64,000 nt of DNA. It comes from Rhizobium halophilum. GTDB lineage: Bacteria; Pseudomonadota; Alphaproteobacteria; Rhizobiales; Rhizobiaceae. The DNA lies in contig NZ_JAKJHS010000007.1 in assembly GCF_021648825.1 (NCBI RefSeq), positions 158,369 to 222,368 on the forward strand, in the 5' to 3' direction. Below are positions 1 through 10,266 of the stretch, piece after piece. The position numbers and the translations under genes are program-made. A model generated the notes under the pieces. The model saw nothing but the letters and a program-made list of their open reading frames with translations, did not search any database and had not been told where the DNA came from. Position 1 is the first letter of the stretch; each line of letters begins with the position of its first letter.

Positions 1-255
1 CCGTTTGTTGACGGCTATCTTCTCAAGAAGGCTGAGAAGGTTCGTGAAGGCGGTCGCAGTGAAGTCATCAAGATCTGGAGCCGTCGCTCCACGATCCTGC
101 CGCAGTTCGTCGGTCTGACGTTCGGCGTCTACAACGGCAGCAAGCATGTGCCCGTCTCTGTCAACGAAGACATGGTCGGCCACAAGTTCGGCGAGTTCTC
201 GCCGACCCGGACCTACTATGGTCACGGTGCGGACAAGAAGGCTAAGAGGAAGTAA
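1..255 (+). CDS. rpsS: 30S ribosomal protein S19 (3' part, cut by window start)
   Basis: The reading frame is open from the first base and ends with TAA at 253-255, giving 84 residues; the family has about 92, so only a few N-terminal residues are missing. Motifs [16 protein letters not shown] and [12 protein letters not shown] are typical of S19, a protein of the small-subunit head that contacts 16S rRNA with S13. It is followed after 2 bases by rplV, the usual S10-operon order. Confidence 0.97.
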   Translation, partial: PFVDGYLLKKAEKVREGGRSEVIKIWSRRSTILPQFVGLTFGVYNGSKHVPVSVNEDMVGHKFGEFSPTRTYYGHGADKKAKRK

Positions 256-257
256 TC

Positions 258-647
258 ATGGCCAAGGCAAAGACCGAACGCCGGCTGAAGGACAATGAGG
301 CACAGGCGGTTGCCCGCACGCTTCGCGTCAGCCCGCAGAAGCTGAACCTGGTTGCCGCCATGATCCGCGGCAAGAAGGTTGATCGCGCCCTCGCAGATCT
401 CGAGTTTTCGCGCAAGCGCATCGCTGGCACGGTGAGAAAGACCCTGGAGTCTGCTATCGCCAATGCCGAGAACAACCATGACCTCGACGTCGACAGCCTG
501 ATCGTATCGGAAGCATACGTCGGCAAGTCGATCGTCATGAAGCGTTTCCACGCTCGTGGTCGCGGCCGGGCATCTCGCATCGAGAAGCCTTTCGCGCACC
601 TGACCATCGTGGTTCGTGAAGTCGAGGAAAAAGGGGAGGCCGCATAA
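258..647 (+). CDS. rplV: 50S ribosomal protein L22
   Basis: 129 residues; slightly longer than the 110 of E. coli, which is usual in rhizobia. The core reads [20 protein letters not shown] at residues 18-37, then the beta-hairpin region that reaches the exit tunnel and ends in a basic GRGRASRI loop. L22 binds 23S rRNA during early 50S assembly. It starts 2 bases after rpsS, and its stop codon overlaps the start of rpsC (TAATG), consistent with translational coupling. Confidence 0.97.
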   Translation: MAKAKTERRLKDNEAQAVARTLRVSPQKLNLVAAMIRGKKVDRALADLEFSRKRIAGTVRKTLESAIANAENNHDLDVDSLIVSEAYVGKSIVMKRFHARGRGRASRIEKPFAHLTIVVREVEEKGEAA

Positions 648-1384
648 TGGGCCAGAAAATTAATCCAATCGGCTTCCGCCTCGGCATTAACCGCACTTGG
701 GATAGCCGTTGGTTCGCCGACAACGCCGAATACGGTCAGTTGCTGCATGAGGATCTGAAGATCCGTCAGTACCTGATGCGTGAGCTGAAGCAGGCCGGTA
801 TCGCCAAGGTGGTCATCGAGCGTCCGCACAAGAAGTGCCGCGTGACGATCCATTCGGCGCGTCCGGGTCTGATCATCGGCAAGAAGGGCGCTGACATCGA
901 GAAGCTTCGCAAGAAGATCTCTTCGATGACGAACTCGGAAACCCACCTTAACATCGTTGAAGTGCGCAAGCCCGAAGTCGATGCAACGCTTGTTGCCCAG
1001 TCGATTGCCCAGCAACTGGAGCGCCGCATCGCGTTCCGCCGCGCCATGAAGCGCGCCGTTCAGTCTGCCATGCGTCTTGGTGCGGAAGGTATTCGTATCA
1101 CCTGCGCAGGCCGTCTAGGTGGTGCTGAAATCGCACGGACCGAATGGTATCGCGAAGGCCGTGTGCCGCTTCACACGCTGCGCGCCGACATCGACTACGG
1201 GACGGCGGAAGCCGAAACCGCATTCGGTATCTGCGGCATCAAGGTTTGGATCTTCAAGGGCGAGATCCTTGAGCATGATCCTATGGCTTCCGAGCGCCGT
1301 GCGCTTGAAGGCGATGCCCAGGGTCCGGCAAGCCGCGAACGTGGCGATCGTGGCGATCGCCGCCGCGAACGCGAAAACGCTTGA
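647..1384 (+). CDS. rpsC: 30S ribosomal protein S3
   Basis: 245 residues (E. coli 233). The N-terminal [14 protein letters not shown] is diagnostic; the KH domain follows with [14 protein letters not shown] at about residues 74-87 (the GxxG loop is IGKKG), and the C-terminal domain has [14 protein letters not shown]. The tail is rich in Arg/Asp, as in other alphaproteobacteria. S3 lies at the mRNA entry channel and binds S10 and S14. Its start overlaps the rplV stop. Confidence 0.97.
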   Translation: MGQKINPIGFRLGINRTWDSRWFADNAEYGQLLHEDLKIRQYLMRELKQAGIAKVVIERPHKKCRVTIHSARPGLIIGKKGADIEKLRKKISSMTNSETHLNIVEVRKPEVDATLVAQSIAQQLERRIAFRRAMKRAVQSAMRLGAEGIRITCAGRLGGAEIARTEWYREGRVPLHTLRADIDYGTAEAETAFGICGIKVWIFKGEILEHDPMASERRALEGDAQGPASRERGDRGDRRRERENA

Positions 1385-1422
1385 TCAACGCTGGCGAAAG
1401 ATAAGCTCGGAGAAGTAAGAAA

Positions 1423-1836
1423 ATGTTGCAGCCAAAGCGTACAAAGTTCCGGAAGCAGTTCAAGGGACGTATCAAGGGTGTGGCCAAGGGCGGTTACGAG
1501 CTGGCCTTCGGCGAATTCGGCCTCAAGGCTCAGGAACCGAACCGCGTCAACGCACGCGAGATCGAAGCAGCTCGCCGTGCCATCACACGCTATATGAAGC
1601 GTGCAGGTCGCGTTTGGATCCGTGTGTTCCCCGACGTACCAGTCACGGCCAAGCCTACTGAAGTCCGTATGGGTAAGGGTAAGGGCTCGGTTGAGTACTG
1701 GGCATGCCGCGTGAAGCCCGGTCGTATGATGTTCGAGATCGATGGCGTTTCGGAAGAGATCGCGCGCGAGGCCCTGCGCCTCGGTTCGGCCAAGCTCTCC
1801 GTCAAGACGCGCTTCGTTCAGCGCATTGCAGAGTAA
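1423..1836 (+). CDS. rplP: 50S ribosomal protein L16
   Basis: 137 residues, family length. Begins [19 protein letters not shown], followed by [13 protein letters not shown] and [18 protein letters not shown], which lies near the A-site tRNA elbow. The gap to rpsC is 38 bases and ends with a GGAGAAGTAAGAAA ribosome binding region. rpmC follows after 12 bases with an AAGGAGAAGG site. Confidence 0.97.
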   Translation: MLQPKRTKFRKQFKGRIKGVAKGGYELAFGEFGLKAQEPNRVNAREIEAARRAITRYMKRAGRVWIRVFPDVPVTAKPTEVRMGKGKGSVEYWACRVKPGRMMFEIDGVSEEIAREALRLGSAKLSVKTRFVQRIAE

Positions 1837-1848
1837 GGAGAAGGCACG

Positions 1849-2049
1849 ATGAAAGCCGAAGACGTTCGCGGCCTCACGGCCGACCAGCTCAAGGACAAGC
1901 TCGCCGAGCTCAAGAAGGAGCAGTTTAATCTGCGCTTCCAGAAGGCCACCGGTCAGCTCGAGAAGTCCTCGCGCATCAACGAAGTTCGCAAGGACATCGC
2001 TCGCGTTAAAACCATTGCCCGCCAGAAGGCGGCAGAAGCCAAGGCCTAA
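1849..2049 (+). CDS. rpmC: 50S ribosomal protein L29
   Basis: 66 residues, normal for L29. Sequence [18 protein letters not shown] at the N terminus and [16 protein letters not shown] in the middle are family hallmarks; the protein is a two-helix hairpin near the tunnel exit, where trigger factor and SRP dock. It is preceded by AAGGAG and followed after 12 bases by rpsQ. Confidence 0.96.
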   Translation: MKAEDVRGLTADQLKDKLAELKKEQFNLRFQKATGQLEKSSRINEVRKDIARVKTIARQKAAEAKA

Positions 2050-2061
2050 AGGAAGAACAAT

Positions 2062-2298
2062 ATGCCGAAACGCATTCTGCAGGGCGTCGTAGTTTCCGAC
2101 AAGAACGAGAAGACCGTTGTTGTCCGTGTCGAGCGCCGATTCGCGCACCCGCTGCTTCAGAAGACGGTCCGCCGTTCCAAGAAGTACAAGGCGCATGACG
2201 AAAACAACCAGTACAAGGCCGGTGATGTCGTTTCCATTCAGGAATGTGCACCGATTTCCAAGGATAAGTGCTGGACGGTAATTGCCGCCCAGGCTTGA
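2062..2298 (+). CDS. rpsQ: 30S ribosomal protein S17
   Basis: 78 residues. [21 protein letters not shown] and [11 protein letters not shown] are typical of the OB-fold protein S17, which binds 16S helices 7 and 11 early in 30S assembly. The gene ends before a 232-base non-coding gap that carries a terminator-like hairpin, so it closes the S10-type part of the cluster in this genome. Confidence 0.96.
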   Translation: MPKRILQGVVVSDKNEKTVVVRVERRFAHPLLQKTVRRSKKYKAHDENNQYKAGDVVSIQECAPISKDKCWTVIAAQA

Positions 2299-2365
2299 GG
2301 TCAGAGATTTGCGCCGGGGCCTTGCTTCTGGCGCAGATTCCTGTATGAAGCACGCCATCGGCGCA

Positions 2366-2391
2366 GGACGCTCGGCAACGAGCGTTCTTTT
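2366..2391 (+). terminator. Terminator-like hairpin between rpsQ and rplN
   Basis: Nine-pair stem GGACGCTCG / CGAGCGTTC with a GCAA tetraloop, followed at once by TTTT. It sits within the ribosomal protein cluster, so it may act as a partial terminator or attenuator separating the S10 and spc blocks. No clear -35/-10 pair was found after it; CTTGGC with CAATGA 17 bases downstream (about 2429-2457) is only a weak candidate. Confidence 0.65.
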
Positions 2392-2530
2392 GCTTTGAGC
2401 GCAGGGAAGGTCCTTCACAGGAAACCACCTTGGCAAGATCCATCCCGCGCACAATGAAAATCTGTCCATAAGCCGGATCGGGGCGTTCGCGCGCCCGGTC
2501 GGTCCGGTCATTAGAAAAAGGCGACCTGAC

Positions 2531-2899
2531 ATGATTCAGATGCAAACAAACCTCGACGTGGCGGATAATTCCGGCGCACGTCGTGTCATGTGCATCAAGG
2601 TGCTGGGCGGCTCCAAGCGTAAGTACGCTTCGATCGGCGACGTAATCGTCGTCTCGATCAAGGAAGCGATACCGCGTGGCCGCGTGAAGAAGGGTGACGT
2701 GATGAAGGCGGTGGTTGTGCGTACCGCCAAGGACATCCGTCGCGCCGACGGCAGCGTCATCCGCTTCGATAACAACGCAGCGGTGCTTATCGACAACAAG
2801 AAAGAGCCGATCGGTACCCGTATCTTCGGACCGGTTCCGCGCGAACTTCGCGCCAAGAACCACATGAAGATCATCTCGCTGGCTCCAGAAGTACTGTAA
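2531..2899 (+). CDS. rplN: 50S ribosomal protein L14
   Basis: 122 residues (family 122-123). [28 protein letters not shown] start with GGSKRKYA and [10 protein letters not shown], then the conserved DNNAAVLI and [14 protein letters not shown]14 contacts L19 and the 30S subunit across bridge B8. First gene after the non-coding gap that follows rpsQ; rplX follows after 13 bases. Confidence 0.97.
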   Translation: MIQMQTNLDVADNSGARRVMCIKVLGGSKRKYASIGDVIVVSIKEAIPRGRVKKGDVMKAVVVRTAKDIRRADGSVIRFDNNAAVLIDNKKEPIGTRIFGPVPRELRAKNHMKIISLAPEVL

Positions 2900-2912
2900 G
2901 GGAGCGATACCG

Positions 2913-3221
2913 ATGCAGAAGATCCGCAAGGGCGACAGTGTCGTCGTGTTGACCGGCAAGGACAAGGGCCGTACCGGCGAAGTCCTCCAGGTCATGCCGA
3001 AGGAAGATCGCGCACTCGTGCGCGGCATTAACATGGTGAAGCGCCACCAGCGTCAGACTCAGACGCAGGAAGCAGGCATCATCAACAAGGAAGCATCCAT
3101 CCACCTGTCGAACCTCGCGATCGCCGCGAAAGATGGCAAGCCGACCCGCGTTGGCTTCCAGGTCGTCGACGGCAAGAAGGTGCGAGTTGCCAAGCGTACG
3201 GGAGATGTGATCGATGGCTGA
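2913..3221 (+). CDS. rplX: 50S ribosomal protein L24
   Basis: 102 residues. Starts [19 protein letters not shown], a KOW motif seen in all L24 proteins, followed by [14 protein letters not shown] and [15 protein letters not shown]24 initiates 50S assembly. Its last codons overlap the start of rplE (ATG at 3214) by 8 bases, indicating coupled translation. Confidence 0.97.
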   Translation: MQKIRKGDSVVVLTGKDKGRTGEVLQVMPKEDRALVRGINMVKRHQRQTQTQEAGIINKEASIHLSNLAIAAKDGKPTRVGFQVVDGKKVRVAKRTGDVIDG

Positions 3222-3771
3222 GGCAAAGTATGAGCCGCGGCTCAAGACCGAATATGTATCCCGCATCCGCGCTGCGCTGAAGGAGGAATTCTCCTACACC
3301 AATGACATGATGATTCCGCGTCTGGAAAAGATCGTGATCAACATGGGTGTGGGCGAGGCGACTGCCGACTCCAAGAAGCCCACGGTTGCTGCGGCGGACT
3401 TGGCTGCCATTGCCGGTCAGAAGCCGGTGATCACCAAGGCCCGTAACTCCATCGCTGGCTTCAAAGTCCGCGAAGGCATGCCGATCGGCGCCAAGGTTAC
3501 GCTGCGCGGCGCACGCATGTATGAATTCCTCGACCGCCTGATCAACATCGCGCTTCCGCGCGTTCGTGACTTTCGCGGCTTGAATCCGAAGAGCTTTGAC
3601 GGCCGTGGCAACTTTGCCATGGGCATCAAGGAACACATCGTGTTCCCTGAGATCAACTACGACAAGGTTGATCAGATGTGGGGCATGGACATCATCGTTT
3701 GCACGACGGCCAAGGCCGACGACGAAGCCCGGGCTCTCCTGCGAGAGTTCAACTTCCCGTTCCGTCAGTAA
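3214..3771 (+). CDS. rplE: 50S ribosomal protein L5
   Basis: 185 residues (E. coli 179). Recognised by [33 protein letters not shown] and [13 protein letters not shown]5 binds 5S rRNA and forms a bridge to S13. The start codon lies within the end of rplX. A 33-base gap leads to rpsN. Confidence 0.97.
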   Translation: MAEAKYEPRLKTEYVSRIRAALKEEFSYTNDMMIPRLEKIVINMGVGEATADSKKPTVAAADLAAIAGQKPVITKARNSIAGFKVREGMPIGAKVTLRGARMYEFLDRLINIALPRVRDFRGLNPKSFDGRGNFAMGIKEHIVFPEINYDKVDQMWGMDIIVCTTAKADDEARALLREFNFPFRQ

Positions 3772-3804
3772 CCGTAACGACGAGCGTAGAAAAGGAACTC
3801 CGAT

Positions 3805-4110
3805 ATGGCGAAGACCAGCGCAGTTGAAAAGAACAAGCGCCGCCGCAAGACCGTTGCCACTCAGGCCGCCAAGCGCGCGACCCTGAAGGCAACCATCATG
3901 AACCAGGAACTGCCCATCGAGGAGCGGTTCCAGGCGACCCTTAAGCTCGCCTCGCTGCCGCGCGATGGCTCAAAGACCCGCATTCGCAACCGGTGCGAAG
4001 TCAGTGGCCGGCCGCGCGCCTACTACCGTAAGCTCAAGATGTCGCGTATCGCGCTTCGTGAACTGGGCAACCTCGGCAAGGTGCCGGGCCTCGTCAAGTC
4101 GAGCTGGTAA
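3805..4110 (+). CDS. rpsN: 30S ribosomal protein S14
   Basis: 101 residues, the long zinc-free form: there is no CxxC pair and the C-terminal signature reads [17 protein letters not shown]14 sits in the 30S head beside S3 and S10. AAGGAACTCCGAT precedes the start. rpsH follows after 12 bases. Confidence 0.96.
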   Translation: MAKTSAVEKNKRRRKTVATQAAKRATLKATIMNQELPIEERFQATLKLASLPRDGSKTRIRNRCEVSGRPRAYYRKLKMSRIALRELGNLGKVPGLVKSSW

Positions 4111-4122
4111 GGAGATCATTAG

Positions 4123-4521
4123 ATGACCATGACTGATCCCCTGGGTGATATGCTCACCCGCATCCGCAATGGCGCCGCTCGTCGCAAGACGTCGGTGACG
4201 ACGCCAGCCTCCAAGCTGCGCGCACGCGTTCTCGACGTGCTTCAGGCTGAAGGTTATATCCGCGGTTATTCTGAGACCGACTACGGTAACGGCAAGTCCG
4301 AGATCGAAATCGAGCTGAAGTATTACGAAGGCGCGTCGGTGATCCGTGAGATCGGCCGCGTGTCCAAGCCGGGCCGCCGAGTCTACGTTTCGGTTAAGTC
4401 CATTCCGCAGGTCGCGAACGGCCTCGGCATCACCATCCTTTCGACTCCGAAGGGCGTGATGGCCGATCACCAGGCTCGCGAACAGAACGTTGGTGGCGAG
4501 GTACTCTGCTCCGTCTTCTAA
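4123..4521 (+). CDS. rpsH: 30S ribosomal protein S8
   Basis: 132 residues. [17 protein letters not shown] at the N terminus and [26 protein letters not shown] at the C terminus (shortened here to key parts: STPKG, GGEVLC) identify S8. S8 binds 16S helix 21 and, in E. coli, is the translational repressor of the spc operon through an mRNA mimic near rplE; that target was not verified here. A second in-frame ATG lies at 4129. Confidence 0.96.
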   Translation: MTMTDPLGDMLTRIRNGAARRKTSVTTPASKLRARVLDVLQAEGYIRGYSETDYGNGKSEIEIELKYYEGASVIREIGRVSKPGRRVYVSVKSIPQVANGLGITILSTPKGVMADHQAREQNVGGEVLCSVF

Positions 4522-4563
4522 GACGGCGCAGGGATCTCCATAGCGAACAGACAGGATAACAAA

Positions 4564-5097
4564 ATGTCTCGTATCGGTAAGAAGCCCGTTCCGGTTCCTG
4601 CTGGTGTTACGGCCTCGGTTGATGGCCAAAAAGTGACTGCCAAGGGCCCGAAGGGCGAGCTTTTCTTCGTCGCCAATGACGAAGTGAAGGTTGAGTTCAA
4701 CGACAACGCCGTTTCGGTGACCCCGATCAACGACAGCAAGGACGCCCGCTCCAAGTGGGGCATGTCGCGCACGATGATCGAGAACATCTTCAAGGGCGTA
4801 AAGGACGGTTTCGAGCGTAAGCTGGAAATCAATGGCGTCGGTTACCGCGCGTCGCTGCAAGGCAAGAACCTGCAGCTGGCTCTCGGCTTCAGCCATGACG
4901 TCGTCTACGAACCGCCTCAGGGCATTTCGATTGCCGTGCCGAAGCCGACGGAAATCGTCGTCACCGGCATCAATAAGCAGCAGGTCGGTCAGGTTGCCGC
5001 GGAAATCCGCGAATACCGTGGTCCCGAGCCCTACAAGGGCAAAGGCGTCAAGTACGCCGAGGAACGGATCGTCCGCAAGGAAGGCAAGAAGAAGTAA
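4564..5097 (+). CDS. rplF: 50S ribosomal protein L6
   Basis: 177 residues, exact family length. [15 protein letters not shown] at the start, two similar alpha/beta domains, and the C-terminal signature [18 protein letters not shown]6 sits near the sarcin-ricin loop. rplR follows after 12 bases. Confidence 0.97.
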   Translation: MSRIGKKPVPVPAGVTASVDGQKVTAKGPKGELFFVANDEVKVEFNDNAVSVTPINDSKDARSKWGMSRTMIENIFKGVKDGFERKLEINGVGYRASLQGKNLQLALGFSHDVVYEPPQGISIAVPKPTEIVVTGINKQQVGQVAAEIREYRGPEPYKGKGVKYAEERIVRKEGKKK

Positions 5098-5109
5098 GGA
5101 TCACGCGAA

Positions 5110-5472
5110 ATGGCTAGCAGGAAACAAGCACTTGCAAAGCGCGCGAGCCGCGTGCGCCGCCAGGTTAAGGCGGTTGCCAACGGCCGTCCGCGCCTGTCGG
5201 TTCATCGCTCGTCGAAGAACATCTATGTACAGGTCATTGACGACGTAGCCGGCCGCACGCTTGCAGCCGCCTCCACGCTCGACGCGGATCTTCGCTCCAA
5301 GCTGAAGACCGGCGCTGATGTTGAGGCAGCGTCTGCCGTCGGCAAGTTGGTCGCAGAACGCGCCACCAAGGCTGGCGTGAAGGAAGTCGTGTTCGATCGC
5401 GGCGCCTTTATCTACCACGGTCGCATCAAGGCCCTTGCCGAAGCTGCGCGCGAAGGCGGTCTCAGCTTCTAA
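5110..5472 (+). CDS. rplR: 50S ribosomal protein L18
   Basis: 120 residues. [20 protein letters not shown] is the basic N terminus that binds 5S r[16 protein letters not shown] and [20 protein letters not shown] complete the fold. It ends in GLSF, as is usual. It is followed by a 147-base gap with a strong hairpin before rpsE. Confidence 0.97.
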   Translation: MASRKQALAKRASRVRRQVKAVANGRPRLSVHRSSKNIYVQVIDDVAGRTLAAASTLDADLRSKLKTGADVEAASAVGKLVAERATKAGVKEVVFDRGAFIYHGRIKALAEAAREGGLSF

Positions 5473-5476
5473 AAAT

Positions 5477-5519
5477 TTGCCCGGCGGCCCCACAAGGGCT
5501 GCCGGGCAAGCGCGGTTTT
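5477..5519 (+). terminator. Strong hairpin between rplR and rpsE
   Basis: Fourteen-pair stem (5477-5490 with 5496-5509, one G-U pair) with a five-base CACAA loop: TTGCCCGGCGGCCC pairs with GGGCTGCCGGGCAA. The T-run is short and delayed (GCGCGGTTTTCC), so it resembles an attenuator more than a clean terminator. It lies inside the ribosomal protein cluster. Confidence 0.5.
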
Positions 5520-5619
5520 CCCCGCACCCACAGTCGTCCCGTTCTGCCCGATCTCGGCGCAGGATGGTTGGCTCCCAGAAACTGCCCGTTGCACCCGGAA
5601 AAGAAAAAGGAAAAGGACA

Positions 5620-6189
5620 ATGGCACAGGAAAGAAGAGGTTCTCGCGACGATCGCCAGAACCGCGAAGAACGTGATAGCGAATTCGTCGACAAGCTGGTC
5701 GCGATCAACCGCGTCGCCAAGGTCGTCAAGGGTGGCCGTCGCTTCGGCTTCGCAGCCCTCGTCGTCGTCGGCGACCAGAAGGGCCGCGTTGGCTTCGGTC
5801 ATGGCAAGGCACGCGAAGTGCCGGAAGCCATCCGTAAGGCCACGGAAGCCGCAAAGCGCGATCTGATCTTCGTGCCGCTGCGCGACGGTCGTACGCTCCA
5901 CCACGACATCAATGGTCGTCATGGCGCTGGCAAGGTTCTGCTGCGTGCTGCCAAGGCCGGTACCGGTATTATCGCCGGCGGCCCGATGCGCGCTGTCTTC
6001 GAAACGCTCGGCGTTCATGACGTCGTTGCCAAGTCTACCGGCTCGTCGAACCCTTACAACATGGTTCGCGCGACTTTCGACGCCCTGAAGCATCAGGTGC
6101 ATCCGAAGGACGTAGCAGCCCAGCGCGGCCTCAAGTATGCGACGCTACAGGCTCGCCGCGCCGCTTCCGGCAATTCTGCGGAAGAATAA
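5620..6189 (+). CDS. rpsE: 30S ribosomal protein S5
   Basis: 189 residues, about 20 longer than E. coli because of a charged N-terminal extension, usual in alphaproteobacteria. Double-stranded RNA binding core: [18 protein letters not shown] region (here [18 protein letters not shown]) and [17 protein letters not shown], then [17 protein letters not shown]5 takes part in decoding accuracy. AAAAGGACA precedes the start. Confidence 0.97.
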   Translation: MAQERRGSRDDRQNREERDSEFVDKLVAINRVAKVVKGGRRFGFAALVVVGDQKGRVGFGHGKAREVPEAIRKATEAAKRDLIFVPLRDGRTLHHDINGRHGAGKVLLRAAKAGTGIIAGGPMRAVFETLGVHDVVAKSTGSSNPYNMVRATFDALKHQVHPKDVAAQRGLKYATLQARRAASGNSAEE

Positions 6190-6200
6190 GGAGAGCGATC

Positions 6201-6413
6201 ATGGCTAAGAAAGCTACTCAGGCACAAGCTAACAAGACGGTTACGGTCGAACAGATCGGTAGCCCCATCCGCCGCCCTGCTGTGCAGCGTCAGACGCTGA
6301 TCGGTCTCGGGCTCAACAAGATGCACCGGGTCCGCACCCTGGAGGACACTCCGTCGGTTCGCGGCATGATCCGTGCTGTCCAGCATCTCGTTCGCGTCGT
6401 CGACGAGAAGTGA
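6201..6413 (+). CDS. rpmD: 50S ribosomal protein L30
   Basis: 70 residues, with a short N-terminal extension compared with the 59 of E. coli. [20 protein letters not shown] and [15 protein letters not shown] are the L30 signature. Eleven bases separate it from rpsE, and rplO follows after 16 bases. Confidence 0.96.
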   Translation: MAKKATQAQANKTVTVEQIGSPIRRPAVQRQTLIGLGLNKMHRVRTLEDTPSVRGMIRAVQHLVRVVDEK

Positions 6414-6429
6414 GACGGGGGAAGTCATC

Positions 6430-6903
6430 ATGAAACTGAATGAAATCAAAGACAACGAAGGTGCCAGCAAGAACCGGAAGCGCGTTGGTCGCGGTATCGG
6501 ATCGGGCTCGGGCAAGACCGGTGGTCGCGGCGTGAAGGGGCAGTCGTCCCGTTCGGGCGTCGCCATCAACGGCTTCGAGGGCGGCCAGATGCCGATCTAT
6601 CGTCGCCTGCCCAAGCGCGGCTTCAACAACATCTTCGCATCCGACTTCGTCACCGTTTCGCTCGGCCGGATCCAGGCTGCGATCGATGCCAAGAAGCTCG
6701 ACCCGAAGGGCACGATCGATGCCGCTGCCCTGAAGGCTGCAGGTGTGATCCGTCGCCCGAAGGACGGCGTCCGCGTTCTGTCGGACGGGGAACTGAAGGC
6801 CAAAGTCACGATCGAAGCCGCCGGCGCCTCCAAGGCCGCCGTCGAGAAGATCGAAAAGGCCGGTGGGTCCATCAAGCTTCCGGAAGCAGCTGCTGCCGAG
6901 TAA
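6430..6903 (+). CDS. rplO: 50S ribosomal protein L15
   Basis: 157 residues. The ATG at 6430 gives the family start [20 protein letters not shown]; a longer in-frame ORF upstream would run into rpmD and is not needed. The glycine-rich [19 protein letters not shown] segment is diagnostic, and the C-terminal domain binds 23S rRNA. A terminator-like hairpin follows directly. Confidence 0.97.
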   Translation: MKLNEIKDNEGASKNRKRVGRGIGSGSGKTGGRGVKGQSSRSGVAINGFEGGQMPIYRRLPKRGFNNIFASDFVTVSLGRIQAAIDAKKLDPKGTIDAAALKAAGVIRRPKDGVRVLSDGELKAKVTIEAAGASKAAVEKIEKAGGSIKLPEAAAAE

Positions 6904-6913
6904 ACACTTCTGA

Positions 6914-6946
6914 ATCGCCCGGCGTGCTTCACACCGGGCGATTTTG
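6914..6946 (+). terminator. Terminator-like hairpin between rplO and secY
   Basis: Arms AATCGCCCGG and CCGGGCGATT close a loop of about 11 bases; the 3' arm runs into TTTT. The next gene, secY, starts 183 bases further on, so either partial read-through or a separate promoter must supply secY-adk. Confidence 0.65.
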
Positions 6947-7128
6947 CTCCCATATGTGAGCCTCACGATTCCGGGACCGATCGCACGGTCGCGCTTTCCG
7001 GAACCATACGGAAAATAGGGTGAGGCACCGATTGCATCCGCGATCCCCGCCCGTTTTCAGAAACTGAATGTGGACTGCTTTCCGGGCCCGGCTAGACCGC
7101 CGCCGGAATTGGTCAGGCGGAGAAATGC

Positions 7129-8469
7129 ATGGCTTCTGCAGCGGAACAACTTGCCTCCAACCTTAATTTTTCGACCTTCGCCAAGGCGGAGGATCTCAAG
7201 AAGCGACTGTGGTTCACGCTGGCGGCGCTCCTTGTCTACCGGCTGGGGACACACATCCCGCTCCCGGGTCTGAACCCCGAAGCCTATGCACAGGCCTTCC
7301 GCGGCCAGGCTGGCGGTATTCTCGGCCTCTTCAACATGTTTGCCGGTGGCGCCGTCGAGCGCATGGCGATCTTCGCGCTCGGCATCATGCCATATATCTC
7401 CGCGTCGATCATCGTGCAGCTGATGACCTCCGTGGTTCCCTCGCTTGAGGCTCTCAAGAAGGAGGGCGAGCAGGGCCGCAAGGTTATTAATCAGTACACG
7501 CGCTACGGCACAGTTTTGCTCGGCACGCTTCAGGCCTATGGGATTGCGGTAGGATTGGAAAGCGGCAACGGTCTGGTCCTCGATCCAGGCTGGTTCTTCC
7601 GTATCTCCACGGTCGTCACGCTTGTTGGGGGCACTATGTTCCTGATGTGGCTGGGCGAACAGATCACCGCGCGCGGCATCGGCAACGGCATTTCGCTGAT
7701 CATCTTCGCCGGCATCGTGGCGGCGCTGCCGACTGCTTTGGCAGGAACACTGGAGCTTGGTCGGACCGGTGCTTTGTCAACGGCTCTGATTCTCTTGGTC
7801 ATCCTCGTCGCAATCGCGGTGATTATGCTGATTGTGTTCGTCGAGCGTGCCCAGCGCCGCCTGTTGATCCAGTATCCCAAGCGTCAGGTCGGCAACCGCA
7901 TGTTCCAGGGCGACACCTCGCACCTGCCACTTAAGCTGAACACGGCGGGTGTGATTCCGGCGATCTTCGCTTCTTCGCTCTTGCTTCTGCCGGCGACCGC
8001 CGCAGGATTTGCAGGCAACACCGACATGCCGGGTTGGGCAACGACCATCATATCCGCGCTGGGCCACGGGCAGCCTGCTTTCATGGTCCTCTATGGTCTG
8101 TTGATTGCCTTCTTCGCCTTCTTCTATACTGCAATCGTTTTCAACCCGAAGGACACGGCCGACAATCTGAAGAAGCACGGGGGCTTCATCCCCGGCATTC
8201 GTCCCGGCGAAAGAACGGCTGAGTACATTGACTACGTCCTCACCCGGATCACCGTCGTGGGTGCGGCCTATCTTGTTTTCGTCTGCGTGCTGCCGGAGCT
8301 GTTGATAGCCCGCACGGGGGTACCGTTAGCCCTTGGTGGTACTTCGCTTTTGATCGTTGTCAGTGTAACCCTCGATACCGTTGCTCAGGTTCAGGGGCAC
8401 CTGATTGCCCAGCAGTATGAGGGCCTGATCAAGAAGTCGAAGTTGCGTGGAGGAAAGAGGGGACGATGA
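7129..8469 (+). CDS. secY: Protein translocase subunit SecY
   Basis: 446 residues (E. coli 443) with ten hydrophobic segments. Markers are [16 protein letters not shown] after the first cytosolic part, [30 protein letters not shown] in TM2, and [20 protein letters not shown] before TM9. SecY forms the channel of the SecYEG inner membrane translocon. The ATG at 7129 is preceded by GGCGGAGAAATGC; another ATG at 7125 is out of frame. Its end overlaps adk by four bases. Confidence 0.97.
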   Translation: MASAAEQLASNLNFSTFAKAEDLKKRLWFTLAALLVYRLGTHIPLPGLNPEAYAQAFRGQAGGILGLFNMFAGGAVERMAIFALGIMPYISASIIVQLMTSVVPSLEALKKEGEQGRKVINQYTRYGTVLLGTLQAYGIAVGLESGNGLVLDPGWFFRISTVVTLVGGTMFLMWLGEQITARGIGNGISLIIFAGIVAALPTALAGTLELGRTGALSTALILLVILVAIAVIMLIVFVERAQRRLLIQYPKRQVGNRMFQGDTSHLPLKLNTAGVIPAIFASSLLLLPATAAGFAGNTDMPGWATTIISALGHGQPAFMVLYGLLIAFFAFFYTAIVFNPKDTADNLKKHGGFIPGIRPGERTAEYIDYVLTRITVVGAAYLVFVCVLPELLIARTGVPLALGGTSLLIVVSVTLDTVAQVQGHLIAQQYEGLIKKSKLRGGKRGR

Positions 8470-9050
8470 GACTAATTCTTTTGGGACCGCCGGGCGCGGG
8501 GAAGGGGACCCAGGCCCAGCGGATCGTGGAGAAGCACGGTATACCTCAGCTCTCTACCGGTGACATGCTGCGTGCAGCCGTGGCGGCTCAAACGGATGTC
8601 GGTAAGCGTGCCAAAGAAGTGATGGACGCTGGCCAACTCGTCTCCGACGATATTGTCAACGCTATCGTTTCCGAACGGATCGATGCGCCGGACTGTGCTC
8701 GCGGGTTCATTCTCGACGGCTACCCCCGCACTTTGGTGCAGGCAGATGCCGTGGATGCCATGCTGAGAAGCAAGGGGCAGGCGCTGGACGTTGCGATCGA
8801 ACTGGCGGTCGACGATTCGGCCATGGTCGGGCGTATCCTGCGACGTGCCGAGGAGACGAAAGCCGCTGGCGGGTCGGTCCGCAAGGACGACAACGCAGAT
8901 GTCTATGCAGATCGTCTGCGAGCCTATTACAAGAGCACGGCTCCGCTGATCGGCTACTACTATGCCAAGGGCAAGTTGAAGACGGTCGACGGCATGGCCG
9001 AGATGGATACCGTAACGGCCGAGATCGAAAAGGTTCTGTCCGCTCTTTGA
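8466..9050 (+). CDS. adk: Adenylate kinase
   Basis: 194 residues, the short form without a long zinc-type LID. P-loop [11 protein letters not shown] at residues 7-17, STGDMLRA, and [10 protein letters not shown] for AMP binding; the LID is reduced to a short segment around RKDDNADV. It makes ADP from ATP and AMP and maintains nucleotide balance. Translation is probably coupled to secY through the ATGA overlap. rpsM starts 239 bases later. Confidence 0.97.
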   Translation: MRLILLGPPGAGKGTQAQRIVEKHGIPQLSTGDMLRAAVAAQTDVGKRAKEVMDAGQLVSDDIVNAIVSERIDAPDCARGFILDGYPRTLVQADAVDAMLRSKGQALDVAIELAVDDSAMVGRILRRAEETKAAGGSVRKDDNADVYADRLRAYYKSTAPLIGYYYAKGKLKTVDGMAEMDTVTAEIEKVLSAL

Positions 9051-9289
9051 GCGAATGGATAACGACACCGAAGAATCTTGGCGGGGCCGGTTGCTTTTTT
9101 TAACCGATTCCGCTAACACCGCGCCAACTCGCGAAAGCAATGCGATCGGTGCGGACCTCCCGACAAGGGTTTCCGGACACGGTCGTTTGGCCTTTTCGGA
9201 TAGGATTTGAACTGGCGGTCGCGCAGCGACTGCTGTCATGGAAGAAGCACCACTTGCCGGATGGCAACTGGAACGCAAGGAGAATAGAC

Positions 9290-9658
9290 GTGGCACGTAT
9301 CGCTGGCGTCAACATCCCGACTGCGAAGCGCGTCGTTATCGCGTTGACGTATATTCACGGGATCGGCCCGAAATTCGCACAGGAAATCGTCGAGAAAGTC
9401 GGTATTCCGGCTGAACGTCGTGTTCATCAGCTGACCGATGCAGAAGTTTTGCAGATCCGCGAAACCATCGACCGCGACTACCAGGTCGAAGGTGACCTGC
9501 GTCGCGAGACCTCGATGAACATCAAGCGTCTGATGGATCTCGGTTGCTACCGTGGCCTGCGTCATCGTCGCGGCCTTCCGGTTCGCGGTCAGCGCACGCA
9601 TACCAATGCTCGCACCCGCAAGGGTCCGGCCAAGGCGATTGCCGGTAAGAAGAAGTAA
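9290..9658 (+). CDS. rpsM: 30S ribosomal protein S13
   Basis: 122 residues. The start is the GTG at 9290 after AAGGAGAATAGAC, giving the family N terminus [14 protein letters not shown]; the ORF runs open further upstream to 9140, but that part does not resemble S13. [20 protein letters not shown] is the signature near the C terminus. S13 contacts the P-site tRNA and L5. Confidence 0.96.
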   Translation: MARIAGVNIPTAKRVVIALTYIHGIGPKFAQEIVEKVGIPAERRVHQLTDAEVLQIRETIDRDYQVEGDLRRETSMNIKRLMDLGCYRGLRHRRGLPVRGQRTHTNARTRKGPAKAIAGKKK

Positions 9659-9680
9659 TCTCCCGGTTCTCCGGGTGAGG

Positions 9681-9711
9681 GAGGCTGGCGATTGCTCGCT
9701 GGCCTCTTTTT
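9681..9711 (+). terminator. Terminator between rpsM and rpsK
   Basis: Eleven-pair stem GAGGCTGGCGA / TCGCTGGCCTC (two G-U pairs), loop TTGC, then TTTTT. This is a good rho-independent terminator by shape, yet it lies between two genes normally transcribed together, with rpsK starting 80 bases further on. Confidence 0.7.
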
Positions 9712-9791
9712 GAGTTTGGGGTGAGGCAAGAGCCTGATCCCGGTGGAGCCGCTGGAACTACGGCGGTGACGAGATCAACGAAAGGAAGACC

Positions 9792-10181
9792 ATGGCCAAG
9801 GAAGCCACCCGCGTCCGCCGTCGCGAACGCAAGAACATCACGTCGGGCGTTGCCCACGTCAACTCGACGTTCAACAACACCATGATCACCATCACCGACG
9901 CACAGGGCAATGCGATTGCCTGGTCGTCCGCTGGTGCCAAGGGCTTCAAGGGATCGCGCAAGTCGACACCGTTTGCAGCCCAGATCGCTGCTGAAGATTG
10001 CGCCAAGAAGGCCCAGGAACACGGCATGAAGTCGCTGGAAGTGGAAGTTTGCGGTCCGGGTTCCGGTCGTGAATCGGCTCTGCGCGCGCTCCAGGCTGCC
10101 GGCTTCATGATCACCTCGATCCGTGACGTGACCCCAATCCCGCACAATGGTTGCCGCCCGCGCAAGAAGCGCCGCGTCTAA
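9792..10181 (+). CDS. rpsK: 30S ribosomal protein S11
   Basis: 129 residues, exact family length. [21 protein letters not shown] near the N terminus (here starting with NI) and the C-terminal [18 protein letters not shown] are diagnostic. S11 is on the 30S platform and contacts the Shine-Dalgarno helix. An AAGGAAGACC site precedes the start. Confidence 0.97.
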   Translation: MAKEATRVRRRERKNITSGVAHVNSTFNNTMITITDAQGNAIAWSSAGAKGFKGSRKSTPFAAQIAAEDCAKKAQEHGMKSLEVEVCGPGSGRESALRALQAAGFMITSIRDVTPIPHNGCRPRKKRRV

Positions 10182-10232
10182 TCATCGGGTGCGCCGACTT
10201 TCGTAGGTCGTGTCGCATTGACTTGCGTAATG

Positions 10233-10266
10233 CCGCCTCACTTCGTTCGCGAAGTCTGGCGGTTTT
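10233..10266 (+). terminator. Terminator-like hairpin between rpsK and rpoA
   Basis: Outer stem CCGCC / GGCGG, a small internal loop, inner stem ACTTCG / CGAAGT with a UUCG tetraloop, then TTTT. It stands 91 bases before rpoA. It is one of five such hairpins within the cluster. Confidence 0.65.

Noticed and set aside
1195..2532. 445-codon open frame on the - strand
   Set aside because: Antisense to rpsC, rplP, rpmC and rpsQ; composition is that of a shadow frame.
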